Source: JANLQX01 sp031381685 (GTDB lineage: Bacteria; Actinomycetota; Acidimicrobiia; Acidimicrobiales; JANYDT01). From it: DNA of 64,000 bases. The DNA is taken from assembly GCA_031381685.1 (NCBI GenBank), contig JANMYF010000055.1, forward strand, positions 1 to 64,000, in the 5' to 3' direction. Shown piece after piece: positions 16,264 through 25,115 of the stretch. How positions within the stretch are numbered: the first letter of the stretch is position 1; every line of letters begins with the position of its first letter. The translations under genes were made by a program, and so were the position numbers. The notes beneath the pieces were generated by a model. It was not told the DNA's origin, made no database searches, and saw only the letters and a program-made list of their open reading frames with translations.

Positions 16264-17043
16264 TCAGCCCAACCGCGACTCGGCCATGGTGGCCGGACTG
16301 TTGTAGATCGCGGTTTCGAAGCTACGCAGAAGCGACGCCAACTGCGATGCGTCGCAGACCCGGTGGTCGTAGCTGACGCTGACGCCGAGGATATTTGCCA
16401 CTGCGGGAGCGCCGTCGCGCACCACCACAGCGGACGCCACGGCGCCGACAGAGCAGACGAGCGCGCACCGGGTGAAGGGAACAAAAGGAACGTCGACGGC
16501 GGGAAGACCGAACCGGGCAACCGACGAGATGAGGGCCGCGCCGAAGGGCGCTCCCGGGATCCCCATGGCGCCGACTCCCAATCCCGCGGATAGCGCCGAC
16601 CAGCACCGAAGCGCAGGACGGCTCACCACGACCGGAAATGCCTCGGCAAAACGCGTGGCCCGGGCCAATGGACCCGTGCGACTGCGTGCGTCACGGGTGG
16701 CCGAACGAAGCGCGCGCTGGAACTCGGTCGGGCTGAGCTCGTCGGCACGGTCAACCACCGCGATACGAAGGTCATTCGACGCATCAACCGCAAAAGAAAC
16801 GCGGACGGTTCGATGCGGTCGAACCGTCCAGCGGCCGGCGCGTCGATTTGCGACGGGATTGGCGGCGAGGGCTCGGCCGAGGGCAAAGCCAACGATCGCA
16901 ACGGGGGCGATGTTGGGATGGGTGCGGGCGATGCGATCCCAGTCGAGTTGGAGCCGCGTGCCAATCCTGGCGTCGACACTTCCGGTCCACGTCGCCATGG
17001 CGATCCGGTCGCGGCGCTTCAGTCGACCCGATGATGCCGTCAT
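16264..17043 (-). CDS. Stand-alone E2-type (2-oxoacid dehydrogenase) acyltransferase domain protein
   Basis: A 259-residue protein resembling only the catalytic CoA-acyltransferase domain of lipoamide E2 enzymes. The diagnostic C-terminal block is SVSYDHRVCDASQLASLL, matching the family pattern SYDHRxxDG with the catalytic His kept but Gly replaced by Ala. Upstream pieces such as HPNIAPVAIVGFALGRAL and the middle substrate strands also fit. There is no lipoyl domain, no peripheral-subunit binding domain, and no E1 or E3 gene nearby. It may acylate a small molecule rather than serve a ketoacid dehydrogenase (inference). The start ATG 17043 lacks a clear ribosome site; a TTG at 17073 is an alternative. 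Confidence 0.65.
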   Translation of the reverse strand: MTASSGRLKRRDRIAMATWTGSVDARIGTRLQLDWDRIARTHPNIAPVAIVGFALGRALAANPVANRRAGRWTVRPHRTVRVSFAVDASNDLRIAVVDRADELSPTEFQRALRSATRDARSRTGPLARATRFAEAFPVVVSRPALRCWSALSAGLGVGAMGIPGAPFGAALISSVARFGLPAVDVPFVPFTRCALVCSVGAVASAVVVRDGAPAVANILGVSVSYDHRVCDASQLASLLRSFETAIYNSPATMAESRLG

Positions 17044-17222
17044 GCGAAACAAGGTTCGGCACTCGGGTCCCAAGTCATGAGGTCACGCTACAGACGGAAC
17101 TCACGGCACCGATCTGCGCACGGCCGGTGGGATGTCCGCGAAGGCACTTCTCGGTGACCTCTCGACGTGGGGTTCGACCGCCGTGGCCGAGAAGGGAAAC
17201 GAAGCCGCGAGGCAGTGGTCGG

Positions 17223-18056
17223 TCAGACGCCACAGTTCTCGTTGGCGACGGATTTCCAGCGGCTCGCCGCGTTGGTGCCGGCTTTGTAGATATCGGTGCG
17301 GCCTGCCTCCCAGGCCGTGAGCTCGGTGATGACCTCCATGTTGCCGTCGCCGTCGAGATCGCCGATCGCCAGCACCCAGTGCTGGGAGCCGTCGGAGGCG
17401 ACGCCGGCCGATGCCCCGAACCGTTCGAAGTACAGGACTCGCTCCACCGCCTTGCCGCCGCGAAGCGAGCGAACCATCACCAGGTCATAGTCGCCGACGG
17501 TTGTGGCGATCTGGAAGTCGCCGCTCGTCTGGAAGTTCGACGCCGTGATGACGACGTCATCGCGACCGTCACCATCGAGGTCGACCTGATACTGGCCGGT
17601 GATGCGGACGATCGGGTTCGGAATCCCGTTCTTGCCGAGGAACCCACCCACGATTGCCCGGTACGCGCGGCCCTTCGGGTCGAGCCGTTTCACCGGCCGG
17701 GGGACGAGGGGCCAGGTTGCGCCGACGACACGGAGAGGATCGTCGCCACCGCCGAGGTCGCCGTACTGCCAGTTCCAGCTGCAGATGTCGGGGGGCTGGG
17801 TGGCGGCGAGCTTCTTGGTGCCGAGCGACCTCTCCCCGGAGAGGCTCAGGGAACGAACCGGGGCGGAGTCGGGGAGTCTTTCCTGGAGCGTGTCGGCGCT
17901 GACCCATCGGTCGTTGGACACTCCGCCGATCAGGTAGTCCGACGTGGCGTTCATCACCGCGACCGTCGGCTTGGGAGTGCGGGCTCCGGAGGGTTCGGCC
18001 AGGACCACCGCAGCAACGACGGCACTTGCGAGCAGCGGGATGAGGCGTCGAGTCAT
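17223..18056 (-). CDS. Secreted protein with VCBS/FG-GAP-like calcium loops
   Basis: A 277-residue exported protein. Its signal peptide is MTRRLIPLLASAVVAAVVLA followed by EPSGA. Two calcium-binding-type loops are visible, QVDLDGDGRDDVVI and IGDLDGDGNMEVI, spaced as in VCBS/FG-GAP repeat blades. Paired Cys and Trp residues (PPDICSWNWQYGD) occur in the middle and a single Cys closes the chain (NENCGV). The function is unknown; such proteins are commonly surface or matrix proteins. The ATG at 18056 puts the signal peptide at the N-terminus; an upstream in-frame start at 18110 would overlap the P450 gene. Confidence 0.72.
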   Translation of the reverse strand: MTRRLIPLLASAVVAAVVLAEPSGARTPKPTVAVMNATSDYLIGGVSNDRWVSADTLQERLPDSAPVRSLSLSGERSLGTKKLAATQPPDICSWNWQYGDLGGGDDPLRVVGATWPLVPRPVKRLDPKGRAYRAIVGGFLGKNGIPNPIVRITGQYQVDLDGDGRDDVVITASNFQTSGDFQIATTVGDYDLVMVRSLRGGKAVERVLYFERFGASAGVASDGSQHWVLAIGDLDGDGNMEVITELTAWEAGRTDIYKAGTNAASRWKSVANENCGV

Positions 18057-18096
18057 GCTGGTAGGACGACCCGGGAGCACGAGTCGGTTCCCCGGT

Positions 18097-19290
18097 TCAG
18101 TCCCACGCAACCGGAAGGACCTTGCGACCCCACAGGAACGGGGCGTCGAGTCGCTTCGTCTCGCCGACCAGACGCATCGTCGGAAACCTCGACACCAGGG
18201 TCTCCACCGCGATCCGACCGCTGAGGCGGGCCAGACCGGCGCCGAGGCAGTAGTGGATGCCCCAGGAGAACGCGAGATGCTTCTTCAGGTCGGTGAGCGG
18301 ACGATCGAGCCGGAACTCGTCGGCGTTCGTGAACAGCGCGGGATCTCGGTTCGCCGACGCATAGAGGACCATCACCTTCGAATCCTCGGGGATCGCCACG
18401 CCACCGACCTCGGTCGCGACATTGTTGGTGCGACACAGCCCGAGCACCGGCGGATCGAACCGGAGGCTCTCCTCGACCGCCACCTCGATGAGCGAGGGAT
18501 CGGCGACGAGTTGCGCCCACAGCGACGGGGTCTCCAGCACCCGCCACATGAGGTTGGTGATCAGCGACGTCGTCGTCTCGTGCCCGGCGACGAGGAACTG
18601 CGACACCGTGTTCACGGCTTCGTCGATCGGCAACACCCCGCCGTCGTCATCGTACGGAGCGGTCGCGACGTAGGACAGGAAGCCGTCCGGAAGGTCCTCT
18701 CCCTTCGCATGGAGGGCTCGACGCAGTTCGATCTGCTCGCGGGCGAAGCGGCCGATCCCGAGCCGTCCGTCGCGACCGCGGTCCTGATAGGCCATACCCG
18801 CCACCATGTCGTCGGCCCAGCGGCTGAACTGTTCACGGTCGGCGATGTCGATTCCGAGCAGCGCACAGAAGCTCGCCACCGGCAGCGCAAGGGCGTAGTC
18901 GTGGTTCAACTCACAGCCGCCGCGACCCGAAGCGCGCAGACCGTCGGCGAGTGACTCCGCGAGCTCGCGGATCGCGGGAGCGGTCCGATTCACCGCACTC
19001 GGCAGGAACGGGTCACGGAGGAAGCGGCGGCGATGGGTGTGGACCGGCGGATCGTCGTGCTGCACGTCGCCCACGCTCGACGACTTCTTCACGCCGGGTC
19101 CCTTGGCGTTGGACCAGATCGCCGGGTCCTGGAGGATGGCGACAACGTCTCCGGGTGACGCGACGGTGAACAGCGAGTAGTCGGCGGTCGCCTCGAAGTG
19201 GACCGGGCACTTCGCCCGCAACTCGCGATGGGCTGCGGCCGGATCGTCGAGGACGTGCGGAGCGGTGAGCGAGTAGTCGGTGTCCGTCAT
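18097..19290 (-). CDS. Cytochrome P450
   Basis: A 397-residue soluble bacterial P450. The I-helix oxygen-activation motif is AGHETTTS, the K-helix ExxR is EESLRFDPP, and the heme loop is FSWGIHYCLGAGLAR with the ligand Cys near residue 348. The N-terminal region (HDDPPVHTHRRRF) is the usual H-bond to heme propionate segment. It needs an electron-transfer pair; a [3Fe-4S] ferredoxin and an FAD ferredoxin reductase lie at 44-45.5 kb in this window and could serve it, although they are 25 kb away. The substrate is unknown. It starts at ATG 19290. Confidence 0.93.
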   Translation of the reverse strand: MTDTDYSLTAPHVLDDPAAAHRELRAKCPVHFEATADYSLFTVASPGDVVAILQDPAIWSNAKGPGVKKSSSVGDVQHDDPPVHTHRRRFLRDPFLPSAVNRTAPAIRELAESLADGLRASGRGGCELNHDYALALPVASFCALLGIDIADREQFSRWADDMVAGMAYQDRGRDGRLGIGRFAREQIELRRALHAKGEDLPDGFLSYVATAPYDDDGGVLPIDEAVNTVSQFLVAGHETTTSLITNLMWRVLETPSLWAQLVADPSLIEVAVEESLRFDPPVLGLCRTNNVATEVGGVAIPEDSKVMVLYASANRDPALFTNADEFRLDRPLTDLKKHLAFSWGIHYCLGAGLARLSGRIAVETLVSRFPTMRLVGETKRLDAPFLWGRKVLPVAWD

Positions 19291-19327
19291 GCGCGGAATC
19301 TACCGGTCGCAGGCCGCGAGAGGCGAG

Positions 19328-20559
19328 TCACCGTTCGACGGGCTCGGAGCTTGCGTCGTAGTTCCAGCAGCGAACGGTCCGATCGGCCCTCGCTGCGCAC
19401 AGCGAGGAATAGCTGGCGTCGATCGCCACAGCGTCGTTGACGCCCGGCATGGCGAATGGGGCCGTCTCGCCCGCGTCCGCAGGTTCGCCGAATGCGGCCG
19501 CACGAGTGCCGAGACAGCGAACGGCAACGTTCGTCAGCGCACAGACATGCTCCAGACCGACGGCGATGCCGGTCGCCGGGCCGAGGTCGCCGACTGCTCC
19601 CGCCACCGGACTCCCGGCGTCGATCGTCTCTGCGCCGAACTGCCCCTTGTCGTTCTGCCCCCAACACCAGACCTCGCCGGAGCCGGTTCGGGCACACGAC
19701 GCGTACATCCCGACGCGGATCTCCGCGGCGTCCTCGATCCCCTCAACGGGGCGACGCCACCCTCGGCGGCGCCTCCCGCCTGACCGGCAAGGTCGTCGCC
19801 CCAGCACGAGACACTCCGATCGACGGTGATGGCGCAGGTGTGCCCGAAGCCGCCATCGACGGCGACCGCTCCTTCAACACCGTCAACCAGTCGCGGCGCG
19901 ACGACGGGATCGTCCGAAGGTTGTCCACCGACCTGTCCGGCGATGTTCATCCCCCAACAGAACAACGAACGGTCGCGAGCGGACACCGCACAGCTGTGGA
20001 AGTCCCCCGCGGCCAATGCAACGGCATCGGTGATTCCATCAACGCGCGTCGGACGAGAAGCGTCGGTAGTGTCGCCCGTGCCGAGCTGGCCGTAGTCGTT
20101 GAGACCCCAGCACCACACCTCGCCGGGGGACTGGACGACCGCGCACGTGTGCTGGTCGCCGGCGGCGAGCAGCGTGACCCCCGAGAAATCCTGCACGTCG
20201 ACGGGCCCATCGGCCGGGAGGTCGTCGCCCCGCCCGAGTTGGCCGTGGTCGTTCGCACCCCAGCACTCGACGAGACCATCGACCGCCTTACATGCGTCGA
20301 AGACGCCGACCGCGACCAGCGTCCCGGCGGGCAGCGAACCCGTTGCCGTTCGGACGGTTGCCGCCGACGCTGCGGTCGTGGCGTTGGTCGGCTCGGGTGC
20401 CATCGACGTCGGGGCCGCGCCGGAACCACAGGAGCTGAGGGCGACCATCATCGTCAGCGCCCACGAGACCGCCGGCCTCGTTCGACGAGGTGATGGGGTG
20501 GAGCGATTCGTTTCCGTCCGTAGCAGAGTACCGAACGACCTCCGGGCTCGAGGGCCCAT
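19328..20559 (-). pseudogene. RCC1-repeat (beta-propeller) lipoprotein gene with a single-base frameshift
   Basis: Two minus-strand frames encode one protein. The 5' part has a lipoprotein-type signal (WALTMMVALSSCGSG) and repeats of the RCC1 form, such as HTCAVVQSPGEVWCWGLN and DYGQLGTG. After DDLAGQAGGAAEGGVAP the match continues only in another frame (VEGIEDAAEIRVGMYASCAR, then EVWCWGQNDKGQFG) and ends at 19328. The shift falls at a run of four G on the plus strand (19748-19751); a fifth G would restore the frame. It is therefore a one-base deletion, a sequencing/assembly error in a homopolymer, or, less likely, programmed slippage. The start at 20559 is approximate. The product would be a surface lipoprotein of about 410 residues; the gene is divergent from the LuxR regulator. 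Confidence 0.75.
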
Positions 20560-20611
20560 CGTCGGGGCCGATCGACTCTTGTCGCTCCGGAAGGGGCCCG
20601 GGTAGCTTCGA

Positions 20612-23302
20612 ATGGTGTTCGTCGGCCGAAGTACTGAGCGGGACAGACTCCGTGTCATCGTTGCCGACTCCTGCGACGGCGGCTCGGTGATCGTGCGCGG
20701 ACCGGCGGGCATCGGCAAGACCACCCTCATCGACGAAGTGCTGGCGACCTTCGGTCACGAAATCGAGATCGTGTGCGCTCGCGGTATTCCTTCCGAAGTG
20801 CGGGTGCCGTTCGCCGGTCTCTCGGAGTTGTTGTCGCCGCTGCTCGATCGGTGCAGGGCGCTCCCGTCACCCCAGCGCGATGCACTCGAGAACGCCCTCG
20901 CCATCGGAGGGGGCAGCGGAGGAGGGCCGCTCGCCGTGGCAATGGCGACCGTCTCCTTGCTCTCTTCGCGTGACGACTCCCGGCGACCCATCGTGGCCGT
21001 GGTCGACGATGCCCAATGGCTCGACGCCGAATCGCGCGAGTGCATCACGTTTGCCGTACGACGGGCCGCCGGCCGGTTCACGATGGTGCTTGCCGTTCGC
21101 AGTGACGAGGACACGTGGATCCCGCCGGATGTGGAAACGCTCGACCTTGGGCCGCTTTCGACATCCGACGCCGACGCCCTCGCCCGCGAAACCGCTCACG
21201 GCTTCCCACCGCACGTCCGGACTGCAATCGTGAAGGCGGCCGGCGGCAACCCCCTCGCGCTGGTCCAGATCCCCAAGGTGCTAGGCCCGCACGGAGGCCT
21301 GGCGACGATCGACGACCTGCTCGCGTCGGCCAATGCCGTCATGCCATCGCGGCTGTTCGACTCCCGACTCGATGCGCTCGACCCCGAGGTTCGACACGCG
21401 CTCCTCGTCGCCGCGGCTTCGGGCGCCGAATCGGCTGCCCCGGTCGTGGCGATCTGTGGCGGCGGTGGGCGGTCCCCATCCCTCGAGGAAGCCGAGGCGG
21501 CGGGTCTCGTTGCGCTCACCGGCGATGCCGTCCGCTTCACCCATCCGCTCCTACGCGCCGCCGTTTACAACCGCGCCACGCCGACGCAGCGACGCCAGGC
21601 ACACCGGCGATTGGCCGAGGTCGTCACCGGCGACGATCGGGCATGGCATCTCGCTGCGGCCAGTGTCGGACCGAACGCCGAAGCCGCCGATGCCCTCGAA
21701 GCGGCAGCACGCACTTCGCTGGAGCGTCGCGCGACGTGGCTGGCCACCGACACGTTCATCCGGGCCGCGGCACTCACGCCGCCCGACGGCCCGCGGGCAG
21801 CCCGGCTCGCGTCAGGTGCCGAAACGGCACAACTCGCCGGCCGCACCGGCATCGCCGCCGAGCTGGCGGCCGAGATCCTGGCCGTGTGCGAGGACCCCGC
21901 AGCGCGCCTCGACGCGCTCATGGTCGCTGCCATCGGGCTGTCGCTGTCGGGACAGGGAATGGAGGCCGATGCCGTCGAGGGCGAGATCCGTCGACTGTCT
22001 GCCGTGAACCCCGCGAAAGCGACATTCGCTCTGGCCTTGATGGGCTCGCTTCGCTTCTATCGCTTCGATCTCGCCGCTGCTCGGATCGACTTCGAACTCG
22101 CCGAATCATTCTCCGGCCTGCGCTTGCCAGAGTGCCGGGCGATTCTGCAGGCGGCGCGTGGCGATCGACATGGTGCGCGGGCGGAGCTGAGTGCCGAGCT
22201 CGCCGGGGATACCCCGGTACTCGACGTGGGATGGAAGTGGCGGGCGCTGCTCATGGAGGACCACACGGAATTGGTCAGCCGAATTCGTGACGAGGACACC
22301 CAGGCCCAGATCGAATCGGGCGAGTACAAGTCCGTCCCGCTGAACCGATTCCTCGAGGGCTGGGTGGCCGTACACGAAGGGCGATTCGCCGATGCGCGGT
22401 CGCTGCTCGACCAGTCCAAGGAGTTCTCCGATCTGACGGGGCACACCGTCAACGGCATGCTCGCCGTGGCAACGCGGGCGCGGCTGCTCGCGGCGACCGG
22501 CGACATCGATCGTGCCCGAAGCGAGCTCGAACCCCTTCGGGACCCGAGAGGCAACAGCGTGCCCTGGTTCGTGGTGATCGCCGCACAGTCCGCGCTGGGC
22601 TTCGTCGAGCTGAGCGCCGGTGATCCTCGGGCCGCGGTCGTTGCGCTGCGGCTGGCGCGGGCGTACTCGGAGGAGCACGAAACCGAGGACCCGACACTCA
22701 CCCCGTGGTCGTTCGATCTCGTCGAGGCGTTGGTACGGGTCGGTGAGCTCGAGGAGGCCCGTGAGGTGACGAAGGCGTTCGACACGCGGGCCGAGTTCTC
22801 TGGCTCGACCTCGGCCAAGAGCCTGTCGGTGTGCTGCGCTGCGGTCGTGGCGTCGGCGTGCGACGATGCGGCGTTCGAGCTGGCGTTGGAAATCGACGCC
22901 AAGTCTCCCCGGCCGTTCGAGGCGGCGCGGATCCGTCTGCTGTGGGGTGCTCGTCTGCACCGCGACAGACGCCGAGCGGAAGCGAGAGTCCAACTCCGGG
23001 CCGCTCTCGAAGCGTTCGAATCGAGGGGGGCAACGCCATGGGCGAACCGCGCCCGCATCGATCTCGACGCCGCCGGTGGAGGCGGACCCCGAAGAACGAA
23101 ATCGTCCAACACGCTTACCGCCCAGGAGAGCGACATCGCCCAACGTGCCTCGACCGGCGCCACCGTGAAGACGATTGCCTCGCAGCTCTACCTGAGTCCG
23201 AAGACTGTCGAAGGCCACCTCGCTTCGGTGTACCGCAAACTCGGTGTGCAGACTCGCGTCGCGCTCGCCGAGCGACTTCGGTCCATGTCCGAAGGTGAGT
23301 GA
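20612..23302 (+). CDS. Large LuxR-family transcriptional regulator with AAA/NB-ATPase domain (LAL type)
   Basis: An 896-residue regulator. The N-terminal ATPase has Walker A GPAGIGKTT (about 31-39) and Walker B PIVAVVDDAQWLD. The middle is a helical TPR-like region. The C-terminal 65 residues are a LuxR helix-turn-helix (LTAQESDIAQRASTGATVKTI, then SPKTVEGHLASVYRKLGV). Such proteins sense a ligand through the ATPase/TPR part and activate transcription. The ATG at 20612 lacks a clear ribosome site and could be leaderless. It is divergent from the RCC1 lipoprotein gene, separated by about 50 bases, so it may regulate that gene (inference), and is convergent with the NicO-type gene. Confidence 0.9.
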   Translation: MVFVGRSTERDRLRVIVADSCDGGSVIVRGPAGIGKTTLIDEVLATFGHEIEIVCARGIPSEVRVPFAGLSELLSPLLDRCRALPSPQRDALENALAIGGGSGGGPLAVAMATVSLLSSRDDSRRPIVAVVDDAQWLDAESRECITFAVRRAAGRFTMVLAVRSDEDTWIPPDVETLDLGPLSTSDADALARETAHGFPPHVRTAIVKAAGGNPLALVQIPKVLGPHGGLATIDDLLASANAVMPSRLFDSRLDALDPEVRHALLVAAASGAESAAPVVAICGGGGRSPSLEEAEAAGLVALTGDAVRFTHPLLRAAVYNRATPTQRRQAHRRLAEVVTGDDRAWHLAAASVGPNAEAADALEAAARTSLERRATWLATDTFIRAAALTPPDGPRAARLASGAETAQLAGRTGIAAELAAEILAVCEDPAARLDALMVAAIGLSLSGQGMEADAVEGEIRRLSAVNPAKATFALALMGSLRFYRFDLAAARIDFELAESFSGLRLPECRAILQAARGDRHGARAELSAELAGDTPVLDVGWKWRALLMEDHTELVSRIRDEDTQAQIESGEYKSVPLNRFLEGWVAVHEGRFADARSLLDQSKEFSDLTGHTVNGMLAVATRARLLAATGDIDRARSELEPLRDPRGNSVPWFVVIAAQSALGFVELSAGDPRAAVVALRLARAYSEEHETEDPTLTPWSFDLVEALVRVGELEEAREVTKAFDTRAEFSGSTSAKSLSVCCAAVVASACDDAAFELALEIDAKSPRPFEAARIRLLWGARLHRDRRRAEARVQLRAALEAFESRGATPWANRARIDLDAAGGGGPRRTKSSNTLTAQESDIAQRASTGATVKTIASQLYLSPKTVEGHLASVYRKLGVQTRVALAERLRSMSEGE

Positions 23303-23327
23303 CGCAGACCGCCGTGATGCGCCGTCC

Positions 23328-25115
23328 TCAGAGTTGGGCGACGGACCGAGCGAGCAACAGCACGCCGGCGCTGGCGATCGCGAATCCCGACACCAGCGGA
23401 AGGGCATTGGTGACGGCATGGAGACGGGCTCCGGCGGGAGTGCTCAGCCGCGACGACCACCCGCGGACACCGCGTTCGAAACGAACGATGAGCAGTCCCG
23501 CTCCGACGAGCGTTGCCGCAAGTCCGATCCCGTAGGCCACGACGAGGGCCACGCCGAACGGTACTCGACCAACGGCGATCGCCCCGAGGAGGACGACCAA
23601 GGCGGACGGACTGGGCACGAGGCCACCGGCGAGTCCCATCATCACCAGCTCGCGACGACGCACAACGGAACCGGGCGCAGGGAGGACATGGTCGTGCGAC
23701 CATCCGCCGTGAGCGTGGCTGGTGACGATGAAACGAGGGTCGTCGGGGTGGACTCGCGTCCCGGCTTCGGCGGTGAGGGCCGAGGTCTGGCCCGTCGTGT
23801 CGCCAAGCTCGTGCGCATGGGGGTGCGGGTGATGGTCGTGGTGATGCGACGCATCGTCGTGGTGCGCGACTGCGTGCTCATGGTCATGTCGGTGCGGATG
23901 GTCGCGTCCGTGGTCATGGTTATGTTCATGGTCGTGGTCATGCGGGTGCGGATGGTCGTGGCCCTGGTCATGCACATGCGTGTGGGGTTGGGGGTCTGAC
24001 GCACCGACGAAGCCCGACGCGCCATGGCGACCGGGACGACGGAACACGCGCAGCCGAGTCCGCAACAACGTGAAGCCGACGCCGATCACGAGCACGCCCG
24101 ACACCACGCTCGCCCACCGCAGCGAACGATCCGGCGAGACCACGGTGGTGGCCGAGACGAGCACACCGAGCAACATGATCCCGACGGTGTGGGTCACCGC
24201 CACGGTGCCGCCGATGGCCATGATGTCGGCGGTTCGTCCGCGGCGCCCGAGGGCGTAGGCGGCAATGATGGTCTTGCCGTGCCCGGGCGCCAACGCGTGG
24301 AGACCTCCGAGCAGGACGGCGAGCAGCATCGCGCCGGCGGCGAAGGGCACCGTGACCTTGCGGTGGTCGAGCAGTGACTGGAACCGCTGCGTGAGTCCGT
24401 CGTTGCCGCGATCCGTCGTTGTCGACTGCGAGGTCGCCGAGTCCGACGACGACACGTCGACCGCGGCACCGGGCGACACGTCGAATGCAGCGGCGATTTG
24501 GCGCAACGGAGCGCTCACCGCTTCCTTCGGATACCGAAGCAGGAGATCGGTGGGAGAAACCGCGGGGAGGTTTCCGTCGACGCGGACTCCGTCACCCGAT
24601 GCCGAGATCTCGCGCCATCCGAGGCGGTCGGGGAAATTCCGGTCCACGACATCAATGGACCCTGCGGATGAAGAGCCCGACGTCGCCTGCAAACGGCATT
24701 CGAGCCGAAGTGTCGTCAGGCCCGCCTGACCGGCCGGGAACACGAGTCGAGCGCCTCCAATCGGCGCAAGTGCGGCACGGACGCCGTCCCGAGTGATGTC
24801 GAGTGATCGGGCGATCGATCCGCAACGCTCGTCACGCCAGCGGTCAGCGGCGGCGCGCGGAACCGGGCCACTCGACGCGCCGAGCTCCTGTCGTACCTTG
24901 AGAGCCGGGATCTCGGCCAGGTCGACCACATACGCGACGTCGACCTGTCGCGGCGAAATTGCGATGTGGGTCGCGGTGTTCGTCGTGAAGTTGCCGAGCG
25001 GATGCGCGTTGGCCGCCTCAGGACGAATGCTAAGTGCGCCAATGATGCCGAGGAGCAGAGCGATGCGCCTGGCCATTTGACCGCGTCGGCCGGGTGCGAA
25101 CGTGATGCTGGTCAT
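23328..25115 (-). CDS. His-rich NicO/RcnA-type nickel-cobalt permease with exported N-terminal domain
   Basis: A 595-residue membrane protein. Residues 1-45 include a signal/anchor (MARRIALLLGIIGALSIRPEA); about 45-260 are an extracytoplasmic domain beginning HPLGNFTTNTATHIAI; about 285-595 carry the NicO helices, including LHALAPGHGKTIIAAYALG and VTHTVGIMLLG. The two helix sets are split by a His/Asp loop (about 390-450, for example HTHVHDQGHDHPHPHDHDHE) that should bind Ni, Co or Zn. The latter helix set includes GLAGGLVPSPSALVVLLGA. The start ATG at 25115 overlaps the preceding TPR gene stop (ATGA) and has AGGAG upstream. Transport direction and metal cannot be read from sequence; the family includes RcnA exporters and importers. 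Confidence 0.83.
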   Translation of the reverse strand: MTSITFAPGRRGQMARRIALLLGIIGALSIRPEAANAHPLGNFTTNTATHIAISPRQVDVAYVVDLAEIPALKVRQELGASSGPVPRAAADRWRDERCGSIARSLDITRDGVRAALAPIGGARLVFPAGQAGLTTLRLECRLQATSGSSSAGSIDVVDRNFPDRLGWREISASGDGVRVDGNLPAVSPTDLLLRYPKEAVSAPLRQIAAAFDVSPGAAVDVSSSDSATSQSTTTDRGNDGLTQRFQSLLDHRKVTVPFAAGAMLLAVLLGGLHALAPGHGKTIIAAYALGRRGRTADIMAIGGTVAVTHTVGIMLLGVLVSATTVVSPDRSLRWASVVSGVLVIGVGFTLLRTRLRVFRRPGRHGASGFVGASDPQPHTHVHDQGHDHPHPHDHDHEHNHDHGRDHPHRHDHEHAVAHHDDASHHHDHHPHPHAHELGDTTGQTSALTAEAGTRVHPDDPRFIVTSHAHGGWSHDHVLPAPGSVVRRRELVMMGLAGGLVPSPSALVVLLGAIAVGRVPFGVALVVAYGIGLAATLVGAGLLIVRFERGVRGWSSRLSTPAGARLHAVTNALPLVSGFAIASAGVLLLARSVAQL

